Shown: piece by piece, positions 24,705 through 32,238 of the stretch
Numbering within the stretch: position 1 is the stretch's first letter
How the letters are laid out: each line of letters begins with the position of its first letter
NCBI RefSeq assembly: GCF_001445655.1
Contig: NZ_LNBE01000004.1
Location: 2,232,001 to 2,296,000 of the forward strand
Source of the DNA: Streptomyces roseifaciens
GTDB taxonomy: Bacteria > Actinomycetota > Actinomycetes > Streptomycetales > Streptomycetaceae
Length of the DNA stretch: 64,000 bases
Direction of reading: 5' to 3'
The notes under the pieces: generated by a model
What the model saw: only the letters and a program-made list of their open reading frames with translations
The model's database searches: none
Told to the model about the DNA's origin: nothing
Program-made: the position numbers and the translations under genes

Positions 24705-24727
24705 TTGTCAGTGGGGTGGTGCAGGGT
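24705..24727 (+). promoter_or_regulatory. PafBC-type promoter of the MoxR-DUF5682-VWA operon
   Basis: TTGTCAGTG, eight bases, then CAGGGT. The upstream box is perfect; the -10 differs from TAnnnT only at the first base. The operon start is 38 bases further on, with its own ribosome site. The arms at 24655-24671 and 24702-24719 (ACTGACAATGG with CCATTGTCAGT) form a near-perfect inverted repeat. Confidence 0.75.
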
Positions 24728-24765
24728 GGTTCGCACATCCCGGATCCGCACACCTAGGGGGACTT

Positions 24766-25902
24766 GTGACCGTGCCCGGAACCGAAGGCGAAGCCGAGAA
24801 CGAGACCGAGACCGAGACCGAATCCCAGGCCCTGCGCCCGCACGCGGAGCACGCCTTCGCCGAGGAGCTCAAGGCCCTCGCCGCCGCCGACGACCGGCCC
24901 CGCCCCGAGCGCTGGAAGCTCTCGCCGTGGGCCGTCGCCACCTACCTGCTCGGCGGCACCCTGCCCGACGGCACCGTGATCACGCCCAAGTACGTGGGCC
25001 CGCGCCGCGTTGTCGAGGTGGCCGTCACCACGCTCGCCACCGACCGCGCCCTGCTCCTGCTCGGCGTCCCCGGCACCGCCAAGACCTGGGTCTCCGAGCA
25101 CCTGGCCGCCGCCGTCAGCGGCGACTCCACGCTGCTCGTCCAGGGCACGGCGGGCACCCCGGAGGAGGCCATCCGCTACGGGTGGGACTACGCCCGGCTC
25201 CTCGCCCACGGCCCCAGCCGCGAGGCGCTCGTGCCCGGCCCCGTCATGCGGGCCATGGCCCAGGGCATGACCGCCCGCGTCGAGGAGCTCACCCGCATCC
25301 CCGCCGACGTCCAGGACACCCTGATCACGATCCTCTCCGAAAAGACCCTTCCCGTCCCCGAGTTGGGCGAGGAGGTGCAGGCCGTCCGCGGCTTCAACCT
25401 GATCGCCACCGCCAACGACCGCGACCGCGGCGTCAACGACCTCTCCAGCGCCCTGCGCCGCCGCTTCAACACCGTCGTGCTGCCCCTGCCCGCCACGCCC
25501 GAGGACGAGGTCGACATCGTCTCCCGGCGCGTCGACCAGATCGGCCGCTCCCTCGACCTGCCGTCCGTGCCCGACGGCACCGACGAGATCCGGCGCGTCG
25601 TCACGGTCTTCCGCGAGCTGCGCGACGGCGTCACCACCGACGGCCGCACCAAGGTCAAGTCCCCTTCGGGAACGCTCTCCACGGCCGAGGCGATCTCCGT
25701 CGTCACCGGCGGCCTCGCCCTCGCCGCCCACTTCGGCGACGGCGTGCTGCGCGCGGGCGACGTGGCCGCCGGCATCCTCGGCGCGGTCGTCCGCGACCCG
25801 GCCGCCGACCGCCTCGTCTGGCAGGAGTACCTGGAGACGGTCGTCCGCGAACGCGACGGCTGGAAGGACTTCTACCGCGCCTGCCGTGAGGTCTCGGCGT
25901 GA
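24766..25902 (+). CDS. MoxR-type AAA+ ATPase
   Basis: A 378-residue AAA+ ATPase. Start GTG follows AGGGGGA. After a Glu/Thr-rich N-terminus it has Walker A GVPGTAKT (residues 100-107), a Walker B-like segment RVEELTRIPADVQ in which the usual DE reads EE, sensor 1 LIATANDRD and arginine finger ALRRRF. MoxR ATPases act as chaperones that remodel VWA partner proteins; here the VWA partner is two genes downstream. It resembles E. coli YehL. The stop overlaps the next start by GTGA. Confidence 0.92.
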   Translation: MTVPGTEGEAENETETETESQALRPHAEHAFAEELKALAAADDRPRPERWKLSPWAVATYLLGGTLPDGTVITPKYVGPRRVVEVAVTTLATDRALLLLGVPGTAKTWVSEHLAAAVSGDSTLLVQGTAGTPEEAIRYGWDYARLLAHGPSREALVPGPVMRAMAQGMTARVEELTRIPADVQDTLITILSEKTLPVPELGEEVQAVRGFNLIATANDRDRGVNDLSSALRRRFNTVVLPLPATPEDEVDIVSRRVDQIGRSLDLPSVPDGTDEIRRVVTVFRELRDGVTTDGRTKVKSPSGTLSTAEAISVVTGGLALAAHFGDGVLRAGDVAAGILGAVVRDPAADRLVWQEYLETVVRERDGWKDFYRACREVSA

Positions 25903-28484
25903 GCGGCACCGGAACCGGCACCGGCACCGGCCCCTTTCTGCTGGGCATCCGCCACCACGGGCCCGGCTCCGCGCGGGCGGTACGGGCGGCCCTGGAGCAG
26001 TGCCGGCCCGCGGCCGTCCTCGTCGAGGGGCCGCCCGAGGCCGACGGGATCGTTTCCCTCGCGGCCGACGAGGGCATGCGGCCGCCCGTCGCCCTGCTGG
26101 CCCACGCGGTGGACGACCCGGGCCGCGCCGCGTTCTGGCCGCTCGCCGAGTTCTCCCCGGAGTGGGTGGCGATCCGCTGGGCCCTGGCGCACGGGGTGCC
26201 CGTGCGGTTCATCGACCTGCCGGCGGCGCATTCGCTCGCGCTGGGCGAGGAGAACGGGCCCGGGCCCGAGGGCCCGCAGCCCGGCGCCCCCGCTTCCGGC
26301 GGCGCCGTGCAAAGCAACCATGCCGTGCAAAGCAACCATGCCGAGCGAAGCAGCCGTGCCGCGCGAACCGGCCGTGCCGCCGCCCCCGAAGCGCACCCCG
26401 CGCCCGGCGGGCCCGTAGAAGAGAAGCCCCCCGCCCTGCACGCCGCCCCCCGTCTCGACCCCCTCGCCGTGCTCGCCGCCGCCGCGGGCTACGACGACCC
26501 CGAAGTGTGGTGGGAGGACGCCGTCGAACACCGCCGCGGCCGGGACGGCGCCGACGCCCTCGCCCCCTTCGCCGCGCTCGCCGACGCCATGGCCGAACTG
26601 CGGTCCGCGTTCGGCGACGGCAACGGCGGCACCGGCGGCAACGACGGTGATGACGATAGCGACGGCGACGGATCCGGCGGCGCGCGGGACCTCGTCCGCG
26701 AAGCGCACATGCGGCTCAGGATCCGCGACGCCCGGCGGGAGTTCGGCGACGGGATCGCCGTCGTCTGCGGCGCCTGGCACGTGCCGGCCCTCGCCGAGCG
26801 GCGGACCGTCACCGCCGACCGGCAGGCCCTCAAGGGCCTGCCGAAGGTCAAGGCCGCGATCGGCTGGGTCCCCTGGACCCACCGGCGCCTCTCCCGTCAC
26901 AGCGGCTACGGCGCCGGCATCGACTCGCCCGGCTGGTACGGCCACCTCTTCCACGCCGCGGACCGCCCGCTCGAACGCTGGATGACGAAGGCCGCCCGGC
27001 TGCTGCGGGACGAGGACTTCCCCGTCTCCTCCGCCCACGTCATCGAGGCCGTCCGCCTCGCCCGCTCCCTCGCCGCCCTGCGCGGCCGCCCGCTCGCCGG
27101 CCTCACCGAGACCACCGACGCCGTCAGGGCCGTGATGTGCGACGGCTCCGACGTGCCCCTCGCGCTCGTACGGGACCGGCTCGTCATCGGGGACGTCCTC
27201 GGCGAGGTGCCCGACACGGCCCCCGCCACGCCCCTGCAGCGCGACCTCTCCCGCCTCCAGCGCAGCCTGCGCCTCAAGCCCGAAGCGGACGCCCGCGAGG
27301 TGGAGTTCGACCTGCGCAAGGACACCGACGCCGCGCGCAGCCGGCTGCTGCACCGCCTGCGGCTCCTCGGCGTCGGCTGGGGCGAGCCGGTCCGCTCCCG
27401 CACGGGGACCGGCACCTTCCGCGAGACCTGGCGGCTGATCTGGGAGCCCGAGCTGGCCGTACGGGTCGCCGAGGCCTCGGCCTGGGGCACCACCGTGCTC
27501 GCGGCGGCCACCGCGAAGGCCGAGGCCCGGGCCGTCGGCTCCGCCGCCCTCGCCGACGTCACGGCCCTCGCCGAGCACTGCCTGCTGGCGGAGCTTCCCG
27601 ACGCCCTCCCGGTCGTGATGCGCGTCCTGGCCGACCGCGCCGCCCTCGACGCGGACGTCGCCCACCTGGCCGAGGCCCTGCCGGCCCTCGTCCGCTCCGT
27701 GCGCTACGGCGACGTCCGCCGCACCGGCACCGCTGCGCTCGCCGAAGTGGCCGAGGGCCTGGCCGAGCGCGTGTTCGTAGGCCTGCCCGCCGCGTGCGCC
27801 GGCCTGGACGCGGACGCCGCGGCGGCCATGCGGGGCCTGGTCGACGGGGTCCACCGGGCGGTGGGGCTGCTGGCCTCGGAGCCGGGGCCCGGCGCGGAGG
27901 CCGGAGCCGCCCCGGAGGCCGGAACGACCGCACGTTCCCGGGGCGGTGCCGCGCCCGCCCTCCGGGACCGCTGGGCCGCCGTGCTCCGCGTGCTCGCCGA
28001 GCGGGAGGGGCTGCCCGGCGGGATCCGCGGGCGGGCCGTACGACTGCTGCTCGACGACGGGCTGCTGCCCGACGGGCGCGCCGCCCGGCTCATGGGACTC
28101 GCCCTCTCCGCCGGTGCGGAGCCGGCCGGGGCCGCCGCCTGGATCGAAGGCTTCCTCGGCAGCGGCGGGGCCGGCGGCACGCTCCTCGTCCACGACGAGC
28201 GCCTGCTCGCCCTCGTCGACGACTGGCTCACCGCCGTGCCGGGGGACTCCTTCACCGACGTCCTGCCGCTGCTGCGCCGCACCTTCTCCGCGTTCGATCC
28301 GGGAACGCGCCGCGTGCTGGGCGAGCAGATCCGCCGGGGCGGCCCGGGAGGAGCGGGAGCGGTACACGGCGGCCGGGCGGGGCACGGGACCGGGGCACGT
28401 CTCGACGAGGAGCGGGCGGCGGCGGTGCTGCCGACGATGCGCCTGCTGCTGGGCATGGCACACACAGGGGGAGCACGACGATGA
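25899..28484 (+). CDS. DUF5682 family protein
   Basis: An 861-residue protein with the DUF5682 opening LLGIRHHGPGSARAV, then LVEGPPEADGI and RFIDLPAAHSL. The N-terminal part resembles the TraB/erythromycin-esterase-like architecture with paired GHH-type and E residues, which hints at an enzyme; this is tentative. A low-complexity linker (residues about 125-175) includes hexapeptide repeats. The C-terminal half is helical. The gene overlaps both neighbours by 4 bases, so MoxR, DUF5682 and VWA are likely made together in fixed ratio. E. coli YehM is the counterpart. Confidence 0.9.
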   Translation: MSGTGTGTGTGPFLLGIRHHGPGSARAVRAALEQCRPAAVLVEGPPEADGIVSLAADEGMRPPVALLAHAVDDPGRAAFWPLAEFSPEWVAIRWALAHGVPVRFIDLPAAHSLALGEENGPGPEGPQPGAPASGGAVQSNHAVQSNHAERSSRAARTGRAAAPEAHPAPGGPVEEKPPALHAAPRLDPLAVLAAAAGYDDPEVWWEDAVEHRRGRDGADALAPFAALADAMAELRSAFGDGNGGTGGNDGDDDSDGDGSGGARDLVREAHMRLRIRDARREFGDGIAVVCGAWHVPALAERRTVTADRQALKGLPKVKAAIGWVPWTHRRLSRHSGYGAGIDSPGWYGHLFHAADRPLERWMTKAARLLRDEDFPVSSAHVIEAVRLARSLAALRGRPLAGLTETTDAVRAVMCDGSDVPLALVRDRLVIGDVLGEVPDTAPATPLQRDLSRLQRSLRLKPEADAREVEFDLRKDTDAARSRLLHRLRLLGVGWGEPVRSRTGTGTFRETWRLIWEPELAVRVAEASAWGTTVLAAATAKAEARAVGSAALADVTALAEHCLLAELPDALPVVMRVLADRAALDADVAHLAEALPALVRSVRYGDVRRTGTAALAEVAEGLAERVFVGLPAACAGLDADAAAAMRGLVDGVHRAVGLLASEPGPGAEAGAAPEAGTTARSRGGAAPALRDRWAAVLRVLAEREGLPGGIRGRAVRLLLDDGLLPDGRAARLMGLALSAGAEPAGAAAWIEGFLGSGGAGGTLLVHDERLLALVDDWLTAVPGDSFTDVLPLLRRTFSAFDPGTRRVLGEQIRRGGPGGAGAVHGGRAGHGTGARLDEERAAAVLPTMRLLLGMAHTGGARR
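26304..26375 (+). repeat. 18-bp tandem repeat inside the DUF5682 gene
   Basis: Four 18-bp units, the first two identical (GCCGTGCAAAGCAACCAT) and two degenerate, encode AVQSNH, AVQSNH, AERSSR and AARTGR. They keep the reading frame and use AAA and CAA-type bases that are rare around them. They lie in the low-complexity linker. Confidence 0.8.
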
Positions 28485-29692
28485 CCACGGACGCGAACAC
28501 GACCACTCGTACGGGCACCGGCACGACCGCCGCCGCCCCGGCCGACGAGCGCCTGCGCCGCTGGCGCCTCGTCCTGGGCGGCGACGGCTCCGCGGACGGC
28601 ACCGGCCGCGCCCTCTCCGGCACCGACGCCGCCATGGACCGCACCCTCGAAGCGCTCTACGGCGGCTCCGGCGTCCCGGGCGCGCAGGGCGCCGGTTCCC
28701 GCGAGGCCGGCCTCGGCGGCTCCGCGCCGCGCGTCGCCCGCTGGCTGGGGGACATCCGCACGTACTTCCCGGCGTCCGTCGTTCAGGTGATGCAGCGCGA
28801 CGCCGTCGACCGGCTCGGCCTGTCCTCTCTGCTCCTGGAGCCGGAGATGCTCGAGGCGGTCGAGGCCGACGTCCATCTCGTCGGCACGCTGCTCTCCCTC
28901 CACAAGGCGATGCCCGAGACCACGAAGGAGACCGCCCGCGCCGTCGTCCGCAAGGTCGTCGAGGACCTGGAGCGGCGCCTGGCCGGCCGCACCCGCGCGA
29001 CCCTCACCGGAGCCCTCGACCGCTCCGCCCGCATCAACCGCCCCCGCCACCGCGACATCGACTGGGACCGCACCATCCGGGCGAACCTCAAGAACTACCT
29101 GCCCGAGTACCGCACGGTCGTCCCCGAGCGGCTGGTCGGCTACGGCCGGGCCGCACGGGCGGTGAAGAAGGACGTCATCCTCTGCATCGACCAGTCCGGC
29201 TCCATGGCGGCGTCCGTCGTCTACGCCTCCGTCTTCGGCGCCGTCCTGGCCTCGATGCGCACCCTCGACACCCGCCTCGTCGTCTTCGACACCTCCGTCG
29301 TCGACCTCACCGACCAGCTGACCGACCCGGTCGACGTGCTCTTCGGCACCCAGCTCGGCGGCGGCACCGACATCAACCGCGCGCTCGCCTACTGCCAGTC
29401 ACGGATCACCCGCCCGGCGGAAACCGTCGTCGTCCTCATCAGTGATCTCTACGAGGGCGGGATCCGCGAGGGAATGCTCAAACGGGTGGCGGCCATGAAG
29501 GCCTCCGGCGTGCAGTTCGTGACGCTGCTCGCGCTCTCCGACGAGGGGGCCCCGGCCTACGACCGCGAGCACGCCGCGGCCCTGGCCGCCCTCGGCGCAC
29601 CGGCCTTCGCCTGCACTCCGGACCTCTTCCCGGAGGTGATGGCCGCCGCCCTGGAGAAGCGCCCGCTGCCCGTGCCCGACACGGCCGCCTGA
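28481..29692 (+). CDS. VWA domain protein (CoxE/YehP-like)
   Basis: A 403-residue protein whose ATG overlaps the DUF5682 stop. The N-terminal 220 residues are helical (VVQVMQRDAVDRLGL, then a basic stretch RINRPRHRDIDWDRTIRANL). The C-terminal von Willebrand A domain has a complete metal-dependent adhesion site: DQSGSM for DxSxS, a downstream Thr in GGGTDINRAL and an Asp in ISDLYEGG. It is cytoplasmic, with no signal peptide. It is the probable client of the MoxR ATPase of the same operon, like YehL-YehP. Confidence 0.92.
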   Translation: MTTDANTTTRTGTGTTAAAPADERLRRWRLVLGGDGSADGTGRALSGTDAAMDRTLEALYGGSGVPGAQGAGSREAGLGGSAPRVARWLGDIRTYFPASVVQVMQRDAVDRLGLSSLLLEPEMLEAVEADVHLVGTLLSLHKAMPETTKETARAVVRKVVEDLERRLAGRTRATLTGALDRSARINRPRHRDIDWDRTIRANLKNYLPEYRTVVPERLVGYGRAARAVKKDVILCIDQSGSMAASVVYASVFGAVLASMRTLDTRLVVFDTSVVDLTDQLTDPVDVLFGTQLGGGTDINRALAYCQSRITRPAETVVVLISDLYEGGIREGMLKRVAAMKASGVQFVTLLALSDEGAPAYDREHAAALAALGAPAFACTPDLFPEVMAAALEKRPLPVPDTAA

Positions 29693-29975
29693 CGGGCCGC
29701 CGAGCCCGTCCCGCAGGCCGGACGCGTACGGATTCCGTTGCGATCTGTGAGCGTAATCACGGCCGTAGTGTGACCTCTGATTTAGGGCCTCCCCGCCAGC
29801 GGGGATAACCTGCGAGACGGACATGCCGCGTCAACGGTGAACGTGTGCCGCCCTCGCCCGTGCTATCCCGGGGCGCAACCCCCGGACCCCCGCGGAGATC
29901 GCGCTCTCACGCCGCCCAGCGGCACGCCCGCGCAGACAACGAACCGCGATATCCATGGAAAAGGGACGGACGCGC
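29693..29975 (+). promoter_or_regulatory. sucCD upstream region with Crp-like dyad
   Basis: This 283-bp gap holds TGTGAGCGTAATCACG (29746-29761), which fits the Crp pattern TGTGA-N6-TCACA at nine of ten positions. A CCCCGCCAGCGGGG dyad follows at 29793-29806. The sucCD promoter must lie here. Streptomyces Crp binds GTG/CAC dyads, so the site is plausible but unproven. Confidence 0.4.
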
Positions 29976-31154
29976 GTGGACCTGTTCGAGTACCAGGCGA
30001 GGGACCTCTTCGCCAAGCACGGTGTACCGGTGCTGGCCGGTGAAGTCATTGACACGCCTGAGGCGGCCCGCGAGGCGACCGAGCGGCTGGGCGGCAAGTC
30101 GGTCGTCAAGGCCCAGGTCAAGGTCGGCGGCCGTGGCAAGGCCGGTGGCGTGAAGCTCGCCGCCACCCCGGACGAGGCCGTCGCCCGCGCGACGGACATC
30201 CTCGGCATGGACATCAAGGGCCACACGGTCCACAAGGTGATGATCGCCGAGACGGCTCCCGAGATCCTCGAGGAGTACTACGTCTCGTACCTCCTCGACC
30301 GCACCAACCGCACCTTCCTGGCCATGGCCTCGGTCGCGGGCGGCATGGACATCGAGGAGGTCGCCGCGACGACCCCCGAGAAGCTCGCCAAGGTGCCGGT
30401 CGACGCCAACGACGGCGTCACCATCGAGAAGGCCCGCGAGATCGTCGCCCAGGCGAAGTTCCCGGAAGCGGTCGCCGAGAAGGTCGCCGAGGTCATGGTG
30501 ACCCTGTGGAAGACCTTCGTCGCCGAGGACGCGCTCCTCGTCGAGGTCAACCCGCTCGCCAAGGTCGCCAACGGTGACGTCATCGCCCTCGACGGCAAGG
30601 TCTCGCTCGACGAGAACGCCGACTTCCGCCAGCCGGAGCACGAGGCGCTCGAGGACAAGGCCGCGGCCAACCCCCTTGAGGCGGCCGCCAAGGCCAAGGG
30701 CCTGAACTACGTCAAGCTCGAGGGCCAGGTCGGCATCATCGGCAACGGCGCGGGTCTCGTCATGAGCACCCTCGACGTCGTCGCCTACGCCGGCGAGAAC
30801 CACGGCGGCGTCAAGCCCGCCAACTTCCTCGACATCGGTGGCGGCGCCTCGGCCGAGGTCATGGCCAACGGTCTCGAGATCATCCTCGGCGACCCGGACG
30901 TCAAGTCCGTCTTCGTCAACGTCTTCGGTGGCATCACCGCGTGCGACGAGGTCGCCAAGGGCATCGTCCAGGCCCTGGAGCTCCTCAAGAGCAAGGGCGA
31001 GGACGTCAGCAAGCCGCTGGTCGTGCGCCTCGACGGCAACAACGCGGAGCTGGGTCGCAAGATCCTGTCCGACGCCAACCACCCGCTCGTGCAGCGCGTG
31101 GACACCATGGACGGCGCGGCCGACAAGGCCGCCGAGCTGGCTGCGGCTAAGTAA
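29976..31154 (+). CDS. sucC: Succinyl-CoA synthetase beta subunit
   Basis: A 392-residue TCA-cycle enzyme subunit that binds nucleotide and, with SucD, converts succinyl-CoA to succinate while making ATP or GTP. It opens with [19 protein letters not shown] and continues with the ATP-grasp fold ([20 protein letters not shown], and the C-terminal [10 protein letters not shown] loop). Start GTG follows AAGGGACGGA. The length equals the family norm. sucD follows 20 bases downstream in one operon. Confidence 0.97.
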   Translation: MDLFEYQARDLFAKHGVPVLAGEVIDTPEAAREATERLGGKSVVKAQVKVGGRGKAGGVKLAATPDEAVARATDILGMDIKGHTVHKVMIAETAPEILEEYYVSYLLDRTNRTFLAMASVAGGMDIEEVAATTPEKLAKVPVDANDGVTIEKAREIVAQAKFPEAVAEKVAEVMVTLWKTFVAEDALLVEVNPLAKVANGDVIALDGKVSLDENADFRQPEHEALEDKAAANPLEAAAKAKGLNYVKLEGQVGIIGNGAGLVMSTLDVVAYAGENHGGVKPANFLDIGGGASAEVMANGLEIILGDPDVKSVFVNVFGGITACDEVAKGIVQALELLKSKGEDVSKPLVVRLDGNNAELGRKILSDANHPLVQRVDTMDGAADKAAELAAAK

Positions 31155-31174
31155 GGGACGAGGACTCCACAACC

Positions 31175-32059
31175 ATGGCTATCTTCCTCACCAAGGACAG
31201 CAAGGTCATCGTCCAGGGGATGACCGGCGCCACGGGCATGAAGCACACCAAGCTCATGCTGGCCGACGGCACCAACATCGTGGGTGGCGTGAACCCGCGC
31301 AAGGCCGGCACGAGCGTCGACTTCGACGGCACCTCCGTGCCCGTCTTCGGCTCGGTCGCCGAGGCGATGGAGAAGACCGGTGCCGACGTCACCGTCGTCT
31401 TCGTGCCGCCGGCCTTCGCCAAGGCCGCCGTCGTCGAGGCGATCGACGCCGAGATCCCGCTGGCCGTCGTGATCACCGAGGGCATCGCCGTCCACGACTC
31501 CGCCGCCTTCTGGGCGTACGCGGGCTCGAAGGGCAACAAGACCCGCATCATCGGCCCGAACTGCCCCGGTCTCATCACCCCGGGCCAGTCCAACGCCGGC
31601 ATCATCCCGGGCGACATCACCAAGCCCGGCCGCATCGGTCTCGTGTCCAAGTCCGGCACGCTGACCTACCAGATGATGTACGAGCTCCGTGACATCGGCT
31701 TCTCCTCGGCCGTCGGCATCGGTGGCGACCCGGTCATCGGCACCACGCACATCGACGCGCTCGCCGCGTTCGAGGCCGACCCGGAGACCGAGCTGATCGT
31801 GATGATCGGCGAGATCGGCGGCGACGCCGAGGAGCGTGCCGCGGACTTCATCAAGGCCAACGTCACCAAGCCGGTCGTCGGCTACGTGGCGGGCTTCACC
31901 GCGCCCGAGGGCAAGACCATGGGCCACGCCGGCGCCATCGTCTCCGGTTCGTCCGGCACCGCCCAGGCGAAGAAGGAGGCCCTCGAGGCCGCCGGTGTGA
32001 AGGTCGGCAAGACCCCGTCCGAGACGGCCCGCCTCGCGCGCGCCGCGCTGGGCGCCTGA
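31175..32059 (+). CDS. sucD: Succinyl-CoA synthetase alpha subunit
   Basis: A 294-residue subunit that binds CoA and carries the phosphohistidine. [14 protein letters not shown] and [10 protein letters not shown] form the CoA-binding domain, [12 protein letters not shown] is a family signature and GHAGAIVSG contains the phosphorylated His. It forms the tetramer with SucC. A long GC-rich hairpin downstream ends the operon. Confidence 0.97.
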   Translation: MAIFLTKDSKVIVQGMTGATGMKHTKLMLADGTNIVGGVNPRKAGTSVDFDGTSVPVFGSVAEAMEKTGADVTVVFVPPAFAKAAVVEAIDAEIPLAVVITEGIAVHDSAAFWAYAGSKGNKTRIIGPNCPGLITPGQSNAGIIPGDITKPGRIGLVSKSGTLTYQMMYELRDIGFSSAVGIGGDPVIGTTHIDALAAFEADPETELIVMIGEIGGDAEERAADFIKANVTKPVVGYVAGFTAPEGKTMGHAGAIVSGSSGTAQAKKEALEAAGVKVGKTPSETARLARAALGA

Positions 32060-32076
32060 GCCTGACGGTTCCCGCG

Positions 32077-32114
32077 CGCGGGCCCGCACCCCTTGAGGGG
32101 GGTGCGGGCCCGCG
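32077..32114 (+). terminator. Terminator of sucCD
   Basis: CGCGGGCCCGCACCCC and GGGGTGCGGGCCCGCG form a perfect 16-bp stem with a six-base loop, 17 bases past the sucD stop. Confidence 0.85.
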
Positions 32115-32238
32115 CCCGTTTCCGGGGTCCACGTAAGGGTAATTGCGCGTCAAATAGGTTTATCCGGGTATCAAAAGCGACACGACGGTCATTTACCCGC
32201 TACCCGAACGAAAGGCGTGTTCTTGGCAGCATGACCAT

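Noticed and set aside
29746..29761. Rex (NADH-responsive) operator reading of the dyad before sucCD
   Set aside because: Only about 11 of 16 bases fit the Rex pattern; the Crp reading fits better.
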